Under the pieces are notes generated by a model. The model ran no database searches. It was not told the DNA's origin and saw only the letters and a program-made list of their open reading frames with translations. 7,040 bases of DNA from Chloroflexi bacterium RBG_13_46_14 (GTDB taxonomy: Bacteria; Chloroflexota; Dehalococcoidia; Dehalococcoidales; UBA2162): NCBI GenBank assembly GCA_001796415.1, contig MGML01000092.1, forward strand, positions 3,571 through 10,610. Direction: 5' to 3'. A program made the position numbers and the translations under genes. Below, piece after piece: positions 1 through 6,918 of the stretch (its first letter is position 1; each line of letters begins with the position of its first letter).

Positions 1-3000
1 ATCATAATTCGTACGTCCAATCTCTTCTAGTGCGTCTTCCGCATCATCTATTAAAGTAACTTCATATCCTTCTCCGGAAAGGACTTTATCCAGATACCGA
101 CGTACAATCGATTCGTCATCAATTACCAGTATCCGTGCAGATATGGACCTTTTTACTTCCTCAGTCTCATTTACTTTAGAAAATGCAACTTCAGGTAGTT
201 TATCAATTACGGGTATCTGAATAAAAAATGTCGCTCCTTTTCCTTCCTCACTTTCCACCCAGATTCTACCGCCATGTTCACTAATAATACCGTGGCAGAG
301 GCTTAGTCCCAGGCCGGTTCCTTCTCCCGGCTGCTTCGTGGTAAAGAACGGTTCGAATATCTTTTCTAAATTTTCCTTTGATATGCCTGCTCCGTTATCT
401 TTGATAGAGACAAATATATTGTTTTGTACCAGTTTTGACGTGATGAAAAGATAGCCTCCGTTATTTGCCTTTTTCATCGCTGCCTCGGCATTTACTATCA
501 GGTTGAGGAAAACCTGTTGAAGCTGGCCTCCCGATGCGTAAGTTTCCGGAAGTTCCCGGGAAAAACGCGTCTTGACATCGATATTATTTGTTTTCATCTC
601 GTATACACGGAAAGAAAGAGTATTTCTGATTATCTCGTTCACATCAACCATCTCTCTCTCTTGCTCGTCCTGCCGGGCAAAGGTGAGGAGTCCTTTAACG
701 ATATCACTCACCCTCAATGCACCATCGTCGATTACTTTCAAATCATTTTTTATGTCTTTCGGAAGATCATCCCTCTCCATCAGTAATTCGGCAAATCCTA
801 TCACTCCGGTGAGAGGATTGTTTATCTCGTGGGCGATACCGGCTGCCATCTGACCTATCGAGGCAAGACGACTGGAAAGATAGGCTTTCTGTTCCGTTTC
901 TCGTCTTTCTTTCTCAATCTCTTTTTGCCTGGTGATATCCCGGGATGCTCCCATTAATGCTATTGCTTTATTATTCTCATCGTAAACCGTCGAAAGCGAT
1001 AGTTCGGCGGGGAATATACTTTTATTTTTCTTAAGTCCCTGTATTTCACCTTCCCAGAAACCTTTATCAAGCAGCGATACCATTATCTCAGCGGCTGACT
1101 CAGGATACGCATTAAGGCTAAGCACTGGTTTACCCTGTAATTCTCCTTCCTTATAGCCGTAGGTGCTTTCCATAGAAGGATTTGCGTGAGTTATGATGCC
1201 GTCCATATCGGTAATTGCGATTCCATCGATTGCTCCACTTACCGCATTTGAAAATATTCGCATTTCTCTTTCTGCCTGCTTACGCTCGATGGCAATTGCA
1301 GCGATACGGGAAGACCATTCAAGCACTTCAAGCGCGTCTCTGCCCGGCTTTTCATTCTTGGTACTGTAGTGAGCAATAGTGCCGAGCAATACCCCCTCGG
1401 TCGAAAGAACGGGTTGAGACCAACAGGCAACAAGGCCGTTTGCCGCAGCAAGTTCCACCGCCTCCGGATGGGAGACAAAGAGAGGACTCTTTGCGATATC
1501 CGGAACGATTACCCGCTGTTTCCTGTAAGCCGCCGTTCCGCAGGAACCGGCATCAGGTCCGACAGGTACTCCTTCTTTCAATAGAGCTACATAGCTTTCG
1601 GGCAAACTGGGGCAAGCCGCCGGGAAAAGTATTTCCCTGGATTCATCGATGAGCAGCACGGAGCCTTTAATAGACGAATCATAATCTTCTCCGAGCTTAA
1701 TAACCGCGTCGAGTATAATATTAAGCTCCGTACCCCTTCCCAGCAGATTGAGAATATAGTTTTCTCCCCGCTGGAGGCGCTCCTGCCGTTTTCGGTCAGT
1801 AATGTCAATGGCTACTCCTATCAAACACTCCTCTCCGGCGAAAAATATCGGTTCGGCCGAAAATAGCCAAGTCCGAGTCTCGCCCGATTTCATGCGAAAG
1901 TCGAACTCTTCATCACGTATTCGACCATCCCTGGCCAGAATAGCAAACATGCGGGATCGTTCGGTATCGTTAGTCCAGATACCTATCTCTCGTGTCTTGT
2001 AGCCGATAAGTTCCTCTCGTGAATACCCCATTATCCGGGAGTAGTTGTCGTTTATCTCTACATATCTTCCGTCTTTAATCGTGGTTATTGCTATGGCATC
2101 GGGACTGGATTGAAACGCCAGGCGGAACCTTTCCTCTGATTCGCGTAGGGCTTCTTCAGCCCGCTGGCGTTCCAGGGCACTGCCTATGATTTCAGACGAG
2201 AGACGGAGTATCGCTATATCACCGTCACTCCATGCCTCGCTGCCAGCTATATTATCAAAACCGATAAATCCGGCGAGTATGGTTCCGGTGAAAACCGGCG
2301 TGACAAGAACCGACTTGATATCCTGGCTCTCGAGTATCTCCCGTTCTGCTTTTGCTTCTTCTGCCATCTGTGCTACGTTCTCGACATAGATAGTCTCTCC
2401 GTCTCGAAGTTTTTTCATCCACCAGGGGAACATGTCACAGGGAAGGTCCTTGAGATTATCGATTTGCGGGTTGACTCCGTCTGCACACCATTCGTGCGTA
2501 TTATCCATCACCGCTCCATCTTTCGAGATTGTAAAGAGGTAGGAACGGCTAGCTTCTGTTAATAAGCCCATATCGGCAAGGGATAGATTGATTGCTCTAT
2601 CGATGTCAGGAGTATAGATAAACCTGGACGAGACGTTGATTATCGCTCTCTCGAAATCTACCCTGCGTTTGAGAATCTCTTCGGAATTCTTCCTTTCAGT
2701 GATGTCCCTCAGTATTGCCAGAGTAGCAGGTTTCGATTCGTAATCTATGATACTGGCATTGATGTCAATAGTAATCACTGAACCATCTTTTTTCATTAAA
2801 CGGGCTTCATAACTTTGTGGAACGTATTCACCGCGTAGCCGGCGCTGATATCTGTCCAGTACCAGTTGCCGATCTTCCGGAACAAGATAATTCGTGAAAA
2901 GCGAGCCGATTATCTCCTTGGAACTATAACCAGTCATCGCCATCGCCCGGTTATTGGCAAAATTCAGAAGCCCGTCCTGGATCACGATAATTCCATCATT

Positions 3001-4269
3001 GCTCTTTTCAACGATATCAGTGTATTTTTCCTTAGAAATTCTTAATTCTTCTTCGGTCTTCTTTCGCGTCGATATTTCCTTTAAGAGTTCCTGATTATTT
3101 ATTGTAAGCTCGTCTGCCAGTCCCTCCACCTGTAGAGAGCGTTTTGCTCCTGTAATCATGGAATATCCTGTCAGCAACGTAAGAATAATACCCACAAGAA
3201 GCACCAGCCATGGATACCAGGTGTGACTTGTTGCCAGGTACTCTGGGGTAGGGTTTATCACGAGAGCCCACTGCCGCCCCGCCATATCGAAACGGGTTAT
3301 CTGTTCGAATTCACTGGATTGACCTTGCTCTTCCGTGGAAAATATCGAAGAAATATCGTCATAATCCGCATCCGGCAACGTAGAATATAATAGCTGCTCA
3401 TTTACAGGGGCGCTTTCATCATAGAGTGAAACAATCAGTTTACTATAAAGTCCGGTACCCATAACCATATTCACCGTATCACCTGATCGGAATACTCCAA
3501 TCGCGAAACCACGCAGGTTCTGCTGACGTTCTTTAACGGTGACCGGAGTTGAGCCTTTAGCGTAAACAGGCACATAGACAAGAAAGCCGTATTGATTTTC
3601 AGTTTCCTGGACGAGCCTAAGACGCGACGTTGCGATTGCTTCGCCGGTGTCACGTGCCTGATTCAAACCTTCCAGTCTTGCGGGACTGGATGCAAGGTCG
3701 AATCCCAGAGCAAGTTCGTTTCCCTCGTGCGGTTCGACATAGTAGACCGGGTAATATTCTTCTCTCGATAGAGCAGGGATCATTTCTCCCTGCTCTATAC
3801 GTTCCGTGAACTGGAATTGGAGATAACCTTCTGACTTTGCCGCTGCTTCGAAGTTTGTACGTTCATCATCAGGTACGTATGGTACCCACTCCAGGGCTTG
3901 TATCCCGGGATGACGAAAGAGGGAGCGTTCAACGAAGGTGCTAAATTCCTGGCGGGTTACTTCGGATGAACTGCGGTATAAACCTTCTATTGAATGTAAT
4001 ATTTCGATATGATTGGAAAAATGCGTGATGAGAGTCTCGGACAAATGATTCGAATGACTTTCAAGGTCGGATGTAAATCGCTCTTCTTCGAGCTGCCGCA
4101 TCGTAATGAACGAAAAGCCAATGACACCAAGTAGCACGCATACCGTAATAATCGAAGGTAATGATCTGATAATTCTCTTATTCCTGAGCGCATCATGTAA
4201 TGTTTCCGGATTAATGAAGTAATTTAGCAACCGTTTCAATTTCTCTAAACGTATTATTCTGAGGCTCAT
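1..4269 (-). CDS. Hybrid sensor histidine kinase, CHASE-PAS-GAF-PAS-GAF-PAS-HisKA-HATPase-REC (3' end beyond window)
   Basis: Membrane sensor kinase that autophosphorylates on His and probably passes the phosphate to its own receiver. The frame is open for 1423 codons from ATG 4269 to position 1 without a stop, so the C-terminus is missing. Approximate order by residue: TM1 36-57; extracytoplasmic CHASE-type sensor 85-280 (LEWVPYVP, YPVYYVEP, LGFDLASSPAR, GFLVYVPVY); TM2 353-372; coiled coil 376-412; PAS 413-526; GAF 535-700; PAS 708-826; GAF 838-996; PAS 1003-1115; HisKA with H1147 in IAHEINNP; HATPase with N-box NLIVNAEAAM, DNGAG at 1291 and GEGTGLGL at 1315; REC from 1377 with D1384/D1385. 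The phospho-acceptor Asp of the REC lies off the edge. ExxN just after the His (E1148, N1151) suggests phosphatase activity as well. Start: AAGGTGA lies 3 nt before the ATG, and an in-frame TGA two codons upstream excludes extension. CHASE domains bind small extracellular molecules; the ligand here cannot be read from sequence. Confidence 0.95.
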   Translation of the reverse strand, partial: MSLRIIRLEKLKRLLNYFINPETLHDALRNKRIIRSLPSIITVCVLLGVIGFSFITMRQLEEERFTSDLESHSNHLSETLITHFSNHIEILHSIEGLYRSSSEVTRQEFSTFVERSLFRHPGIQALEWVPYVPDDERTNFEAAAKSEGYLQFQFTERIEQGEMIPALSREEYYPVYYVEPHEGNELALGFDLASSPARLEGLNQARDTGEAIATSRLRLVQETENQYGFLVYVPVYAKGSTPVTVKERQQNLRGFAIGVFRSGDTVNMVMGTGLYSKLIVSLYDESAPVNEQLLYSTLPDADYDDISSIFSTEEQGQSSEFEQITRFDMAGRQWALVINPTPEYLATSHTWYPWLVLLVGIILTLLTGYSMITGAKRSLQVEGLADELTINNQELLKEISTRKKTEEELRISKEKYTDIVEKSNDGIIVIQDGLLNFANNRAMAMTGYSSKEIIGSLFTNYLVPEDRQLVLDRYQRRLRGEYVPQSYEARLMKKDGSVITIDINASIIDYESKPATLAILRDITERKNSEEILKRRVDFERAIINVSSRFIYTPDIDRAINLSLADMGLLTEASRSYLFTISKDGAVMDNTHEWCADGVNPQIDNLKDLPCDMFPWWMKKLRDGETIYVENVAQMAEEAKAEREILESQDIKSVLVTPVFTGTILAGFIGFDNIAGSEAWSDGDIAILRLSSEIIGSALERQRAEEALRESEERFRLAFQSSPDAIAITTIKDGRYVEINDNYSRIMGYSREELIGYKTREIGIWTNDTERSRMFAILARDGRIRDEEFDFRMKSGETRTWLFSAEPIFFAGEECLIGVAIDITDRKRQERLQRGENYILNLLGRGTELNIILDAVIKLGEDYDSSIKGSVLLIDESREILFPAACPSLPESYVALLKEGVPVGPDAGSCGTAAYRKQRVIVPDIAKSPLFVSHPEAVELAAANGLVACWSQPVLSTEGVLLGTIAHYSTKNEKPGRDALEVLEWSSRIAAIAIERKQAEREMRIFSNAVSGAIDGIAITDMDGIITHANPSMESTYGYKEGELQGKPVLSLNAYPESAAEIMVSLLDKGFWEGEIQGLKKNKSIFPAELSLSTVYDENNKAIALMGASRDITRQKEIEKERRETEQKAYLSSRLASIGQMAAGIAHEINNPLTGVIGFAELLMERDDLPKDIKNDLKVIDDGALRVSDIVKGLLTFARQDEQEREMVDVNEIIRNTLSFRVYEMKTNNIDVKTRFSRELPETYASGGQLQQVFLNLIVNAEAAMKKANNGGYLFITSKLVQNNIFVSIKDNGAGISKENLEKIFEPFFTTKQPGEGTGLGLSLCHGIISEHGGRIWVESEEGKGATFFIQIPVIDKLPEVAFSKVNETEEVKRSISARILVIDDESIVRRYLDKVLSGEGYEVTLIDDAEDALEEIGRTNYD

Positions 4270-4272
4270 GTT

Positions 4273-4279
4273 TCACCTT
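4273..4279 (-). promoter_or_regulatory. Ribosome binding site of the CHASE hybrid kinase
   Basis: AAGGTGA on the minus strand, followed by AAC and the ATG at 4269. With the in-frame TGA just upstream of the ATG it fixes the kinase start. Confidence 0.75.
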
Positions 4280-4405
4280 GTTTCCGGTCCGTAAATTCCT
4301 ACTGCGATTTCCCATTCGGGCGACTAATTTGAATCCCTGATTGATAGTTCTGTTAAATTTATCGATATCGGTCCGGGTAATCGGTCTCCATCTTCGCGAG
4401 TCCAT

Positions 4406-4434
4406 ATTTTAAATATCAAGATACATTTTATCAA
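4406..4434 (-). promoter_or_regulatory. Predicted sigma70-type promoter for the CHASE hybrid kinase
   Basis: On the minus strand, TTGATA (4434-4429) is separated by 17 nt from TAAAAT (4411-4406). Each box matches five of six consensus bases at ideal spacing. Transcription would begin near 4399 and give a 5' untranslated region of about 130 nt before the kinase ATG at 4269. This is the best promoter I found in the window and suggests the kinase can be transcribed separately from the receiver gene upstream. No operator was recognised nearby. The call rests on consensus matching only; the AT-rich setting makes chance matches possible. Confidence 0.55.
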
Positions 4435-4563
4435 GCCAAATAATTTGTGAGTACGCCGGTCCTTCTCTATCATAGAATTTATTTCGAAAAATCTGGAAGA
4501 CACGTATGGATTTGTATATCCCGGAATAACCTGTAAAATATCTGACTTATGAATATTGTTCTA

Positions 4564-4947
4564 TCATAGCACACCTTTTCTTTTATCCTCGCGCCTGAGC
4601 TTGGCTTTGATACGAGCCATGAGTTCGTTTTTACGGAAAGGTTTGCTCATAAAGTCGTCGGCTCCCAGTCCCAGGGCATCGCAAACTGCGTCACCTTTTG
4701 CGGTAAGCATGATTACCGGAACAGTCGATCGCTTTCTGATGAGATCCAATAACTGGAGCCCGTCGAGTCCGGGCATCTTAATATCGAGGATTACCAGGTC
4801 TGGATTATGCTCTTCCCACAGGTCCAAAGCGATACGACTGTTATCCGACGTAATAACGGTATATCCTTCAGGTTTTAAAATATTCGTAAGCAGCTTTAGT
4901 ACTCCCGGTTCGTCGTCAACTGCCATTATTATGGGGTTTTGTTTCAT
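4564..4947 (-). CDS. Stand-alone receiver (REC) domain protein
   Basis: Single-domain response regulator of 127 residues, likely a cytoplasmic phosphate shuttle or a regulator acting through protein contacts, since it has no output domain. Acidic pocket D11/D12 (AVDDEP), phospho-acceptor D55 (LVILDIKMPG), switch T82 (LTAKG) and K102 (SKPF) are all present, so it should be phosphorylatable. The sequence is of the OmpR type and stops right where such proteins enter the linker to the winged helix (KLRREDKRKGVL), followed by back-to-back TGA and TAG stops. Start: ATG 4947 is preceded by AAGGAG 6 nt away; a longer in-frame start at 5049 would overlap the upstream gene and add residues unlike a receiver. 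It lies 34 nt after the transglutaminase-like gene, probably in one operon, and upstream of the CHASE kinase, a plausible partner. Confidence 0.92.
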   Translation of the reverse strand: MKQNPIIMAVDDEPGVLKLLTNILKPEGYTVITSDNSRIALDLWEEHNPDLVILDIKMPGLDGLQLLDLIRKRSTVPVIMLTAKGDAVCDALGLGADDFMSKPFRKNELMARIKAKLRREDKRKGVL

Positions 4948-4981
4948 AATCGTCTCCTTATATTTTATTAATAGATTTAGA

Positions 4982-5557
4982 TTAATCCAAATTTGCCACA
5001 AAAGCAGTCTCTCCAGTTTGAGGCTCGATATAATATGCATTATTTCCAATTAAGACGAGGTTAATCGCATGAAGAGCGCCGGCTGGAAGTATACTGTTTA
5101 AAAAATGGCTATTATAGGTATCCGCCTTAATAATCTGAAAAGACATCATGTAACCATCCGTCACAGCTTTCTGCTGCATTTCGATAGCGTAATCGTCACA
5201 GTCAATTATATCACCAGGTGATTGAAAATAAACGGTAGCCGTGGCTTCCTGTTCTTTCAACCAGAGTTCCAATTCATCAAGGCTGGTGAAATTGCGTATC
5301 TGTGCTGGTATTATCTGCACTTTGTTTATATATTTGATTTCGGGTACAGGTATTTCGACATATTCAACCGTGTGCGTTGAGACGACTCTGCATTCAACAG
5401 TAGGGTTGAATCCGTTTATGGTATTTGCCCCGGTTTGTTCCGCGCTGTGTAATTCGAAAGTATTTTGGGTAAGCCAGGCGCCGATAGAAATGATTGAAAT
5501 CGCCAGCATGGCGAAGAGAAAACTCAAGCTGATTTCTAGTGTTATCCTTTTCTTCAT
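4982..5557 (-). CDS. Membrane-anchored transglutaminase-like protein
   Basis: Protein of 191 residues with a short basic N-terminus (MKKR), a hydrophobic segment at about 8-30 and an extracytoplasmic remainder; it could be a signal anchor or a cleaved signal peptide. Residues 60-80 form a V/E/P-rich linker. Residues 88-191 look like a small transglutaminase/cysteine-peptidase fold: LDELELWLKEQ, then C120 in IDCDDYA, H163 in ALHAINLVLIGN, and E178 in YYIEPQTGE. These are candidate Cys-His-acid catalytic residues. The family link is recognised from memory of similar short proteins and needs a profile search; enzyme activity is not shown. Start: ATG 5557 is preferred, with AAGGTGA 8 nt upstream; the in-frame GTG at 5569 lies within that ribosome binding site. 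A terminator upstream suggests its own promoter, but only weak matches (TTGGAA-N17-TGTCAT) are visible. The receiver gene follows 34 nt downstream. Its role in signalling is unknown. Confidence 0.85.
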   Translation of the reverse strand: MKKRITLEISLSFLFAMLAISIISIGAWLTQNTFELHSAEQTGANTINGFNPTVECRVVSTHTVEYVEIPVPEIKYINKVQIIPAQIRNFTSLDELELWLKEQEATATVYFQSPGDIIDCDDYAIEMQQKAVTDGYMMSFQIIKADTYNSHFLNSILPAGALHAINLVLIGNNAYYIEPQTGETAFVANLD

Positions 5558-5663
5558 TATCCTGGTCACCTTCGCACTTTCTATCTACAGTATGGAATCA
5601 GGATCCCAAACAGAAGCTAAACAATGACAGGTATTTTCCAAAGAAGTTCCAAATATTCATAGG

Positions 5664-5697
5664 TAATAAAAACAGGCATCTTGCAGGATGCCTGTTT
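5664..5697 (-). terminator. Rho-independent terminator of the response regulator operon
   Basis: A perfect 11-bp stem pairs AAACAGGCATC (5670-5680) with GATGCCTGTTT (5687-5697) around a 6-nt loop. On the minus strand it is followed by TTTTTATTA. It starts 30 nt after the TAG of the OmpR-type regulator at 5728, the expected place for an operon end. The plus-strand side lacks a comparable T run. Confidence 0.88.
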
Positions 5698-5727
5698 GAT
5701 TGATTTTATCTGTTGTCGGGATTATGT

Positions 5728-6423
5728 CTAGGAGTTATCTATAAATTGATAGCCTATACCGGACACCGTAGCAATATACCACGGATTTTCTGGATTATCT
5801 TTAAGTTTGCTGCGCAGGCGTGGAATAAAGACGTATAGATATTCCCTCTCATCTCTATATTCAGGACCCCATACCCTGTTCAGAAGTTGGGTATGGGTAA
5901 GGACTTTTCCCTTATTTAGCACGAATGTCTGCAGCAAATTATATTCTGTGGGAGTTAGTTTGACCTCTTCGCCATTAATAGTAACCCTTCTTTGAGAAAA
6001 ATTAATTTCGAGGTTTCCACTATTAAAGGAAGGTTGAACGGGAATAGAAGTAGCCGCTTCACTGCGCCGTATTACCGCCTTGACACGTGCTGAAAGTTCA
6101 TCCTTGCCGAACGGTTTGGTAATGTAATCATCGGCGCCAAGTTCGAGGCATTTTACCTTATCCGATTCGTTATTAATGGCACTCAGCATGATTATCGGAA
6201 TTTGCGACCACTCTCGAATTCGCCGACACACTTCGAAGCCATCCATCTCGGGCATTGTAATATCCAAAATTACCAGGTCGGTCGGCTCCTTCTCGAATAC
6301 ATTCAGGGCCTCAACGCCGTTTATTGCCGCCAGCACTTGACATCCTTCAGCTTCGAGGTTTGCCCGAAGTAATTTTATTATACTGAGTTCGTCATCCACG
6401 ACCAGGATACACGTTTTTTTCAT
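5728..6423 (-). CDS. OmpR/KdpE-like winged-helix response regulator
   Basis: DNA-binding transcriptional regulator of 231 residues, the usual length of the OmpR family and the only visible output protein here. REC domain 1-120: D10/D11 (VVDDEL), phospho-acceptor D54 (VILDITMPEMDGF), switch S81, K103 (TKPF). After a linker at about 121-134, the winged helix spans 135-230: LTPTEYNLLQTFVLNKGKVL, then QLLNRVWGPEYRDEREYL, LRSKL and the wing ending SGIGYQF. The VWGPEYRDE motif and wing resemble KdpE-like regulators, but the target genes are unknown. A proline, P201, stands in the recognition helix (YVFIPRLR), where Arg, Ser or Gly is more usual. The ATG at 6423 lies 4 nt after the stop of the small receiver fragment; its own ribosome binding site (AGGAAG, 11 nt upstream) is mediocre, so translation probably depends on coupling. 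A strong terminator follows. Confidence 0.96.
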   Translation of the reverse strand: MKKTCILVVDDELSIIKLLRANLEAEGCQVLAAINGVEALNVFEKEPTDLVILDITMPEMDGFEVCRRIREWSQIPIIMLSAINNESDKVKCLELGADDYITKPFGKDELSARVKAVIRRSEAATSIPVQPSFNSGNLEINFSQRRVTINGEEVKLTPTEYNLLQTFVLNKGKVLTHTQLLNRVWGPEYRDEREYLYVFIPRLRSKLKDNPENPWYIATVSGIGYQFIDNS

Positions 6424-6427
6424 ACTT

Positions 6428-6517
6428 CTATTTGCTTCCTCTCAGAATATGTTGGAAGAAGACTCGTACAGGCTTCTTATCATCGACAACAAGTACCATG
6501 TTTGAGGTCTCAGTCAT
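6428..6517 (-). pseudogene. Truncated receiver domain fragment, 29 codons, possibly a translated coupling peptide
   Basis: The frame starts at ATG 6517 and ends at TAG 6428. Its product contains MVLVVDDKKPVRVFFQHIL, an unmistakable receiver N-terminus: strand 1, the acidic D-D pair and helix 1. It then stops after RGSK with no strand 2, phospho-acceptor Asp or Lys, so it cannot work as a receiver. It overlaps the end of the preceding receiver gene by 8 nt (ATGACTGA) and carries a full AGGAGGTGA Shine-Dalgarno sequence at ideal spacing, so it is very likely translated. The next gene starts 4 nt after its stop. It may be a leftover of a deleted tandem receiver that now feeds ribosomes to the OmpR-type regulator. 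No continuation in another frame exists before the next gene. Confidence 0.75.
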
Positions 6518-6902
6518 TTTTCACCTCCTCCAGAGTTTTCATAACTATCTCTATCAACTCTTCGGGACGAAACGGCTTTAAAAGGTAAGGTTGGCCACTT
6601 CTCTTCAGCAGATTGATAGTATCCCCACCCATCACGCTTCCCGTCATGAAGATTACCCGCCTGGAAAGCTGCGGGTATTCTTGCAGTAACCAAACATAAA
6701 ATTCAGCGCCACTCTCTATTGGTAGTCTTATATCAAGTAATAATAAATCATATTGTCTTTCGATGACAGCTTTTTCAGCGGCCTCTCCGTTGTCGACAAT
6801 ATCGGTAATAAAACCTTCCTTATTAAGAATTCTCTGGCATACGCTGGAGATAGCTGGTTCATCTTCAACTATGAGTACTCTCTTCATCTTCTGGTTCGGC
6901 AT
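6510..6902 (-). CDS. Stand-alone receiver (REC) domain protein of split hybrid kinase type
   Basis: Single-domain receiver of 130 residues, probably the phosphate acceptor of the kinase encoded immediately upstream. Key residues: acidic E13/D14 (LIVEDEP), phospho-acceptor D57 (LLLLDIRLP), switch T87 (FMTGS), K109 (LLKPFRPEEL). The segment around LLKRSGQPYLLKPF is typical, from memory, of receivers found at the C-terminus of PAS-type hybrid kinases rather than of OmpR-type regulators, which fits a receiver that split from, or never fused to, its kinase. Start: ATG 6902 has GGAGGTGA 6 nt upstream; Met6 is a weaker alternative. The gene begins 16 nt after the kinase stop, and its last codons (LEEV) contain the Shine-Dalgarno sequence of the next small frame, which it overlaps by 8 nt. 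Confidence 0.93.
   Translation of the reverse strand: MPNQKMKRVLIVEDEPAISSVCQRILNKEGFITDIVDNGEAAEKAVIERQYDLLLLDIRLPIESGAEFYVWLLQEYPQLSRRVIFMTGSVMGGDTINLLKRSGQPYLLKPFRPEELIEIVMKTLEEVKND
6521..6529 (-). promoter_or_regulatory. Strong Shine-Dalgarno of the receiver fragment
   Basis: AGGAGGTGA on the minus strand, 3 nt before ATG 6517 (6 nt counted from AGGAGG). It is a nine-base match to the 16S anti-Shine-Dalgarno sequence. It lies inside the last codons of the upstream receiver gene and decides that the short frame is probably translated. Confidence 0.85.
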
Positions 6903-6908
6903 TTTTTA

Positions 6909-6916
6909 TCACCTCC
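6909..6916 (-). promoter_or_regulatory. Ribosome binding site of the 6510-6902 receiver
   Basis: GGAGGTGA on the minus strand, followed by TAAAAA and ATG 6902. It falls in the 16-nt gap after the kinase stop and supports Met1 over Met6 as the start. Confidence 0.8.
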
Positions 6917-6918
6917 GG

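Larger units (their letters stand above)
4270..4563. other. Intergenic region between stand-alone receiver and hybrid kinase
   Basis: This 294-nt stretch holds the predicted promoter (4434-4406) and the kinase leader. Two minus-strand frames are open for some distance. One could start at ATG 4405, directly after the -10 box, and run to 4211 inside the kinase. The other runs from the end of the receiver gene to a TAG near 4323. Neither has a recognisable domain or a good ribosome binding site, and I see no decayed winged-helix domain that could have belonged to the receiver upstream. The 7-mer CGGACCG occurs twice on the minus strand of the leader (4375-4369 and 4291-4285). No clear terminator hairpin follows the receiver gene, so read-through into the kinase is possible. 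Confidence 0.6.

Noticed and set aside
1239..1808. Several short open frames on both strands inside the GAF/PAS region of the large kinase
   Set aside because: The kinase frame is continuous and gives coherent GAF and PAS domains across this region. The short frames are shadows without domains.
4211..4405. Minus-strand open frame of 64 codons overlapping the kinase start
   Set aside because: Its ATG lies immediately after the predicted -10 box, upstream of the expected transcript start. It has no clear ribosome binding site, no recognisable domain, and runs 59 nt into the well-supported kinase gene.
4948..5049. N-terminal extension of the 4564-4947 receiver to a start at 5049
   Set aside because: It would overlap the transglutaminase-like gene by 68 nt and add residues unrelated to a receiver. 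ATG 4947 has AAGGAG at good spacing and starts right before the first receiver strand.
4556..5053. Plus-strand open frame of 165 codons
   Set aside because: It is antisense to the receiver gene, with no domain and low-complexity Ser-rich composition, as expected for a shadow of a coding strand.
5558..5569. GTG 5569 as start of the transglutaminase-like gene
   Set aside because: The GTG is part of the AAGGTGA ribosome site that serves ATG 5557. Starting at 5557 gives a typical MKKR-plus-hydrophobic export signal.
5241..5627. Plus-strand open frame of 128 codons
   Set aside because: It is antisense to the transglutaminase-like gene and shows no recognisable domain. Its hydrophobic stretch is the mirror of the opposite gene's membrane segment.
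5598..5660. Minus-strand 20-codon frame starting MNIWNFFGKY, between the terminator and the transglutaminase-like gene
   Set aside because: It has no Shine-Dalgarno sequence and begins just after the terminator's T tract. Its length is within chance for AT-rich spacer.
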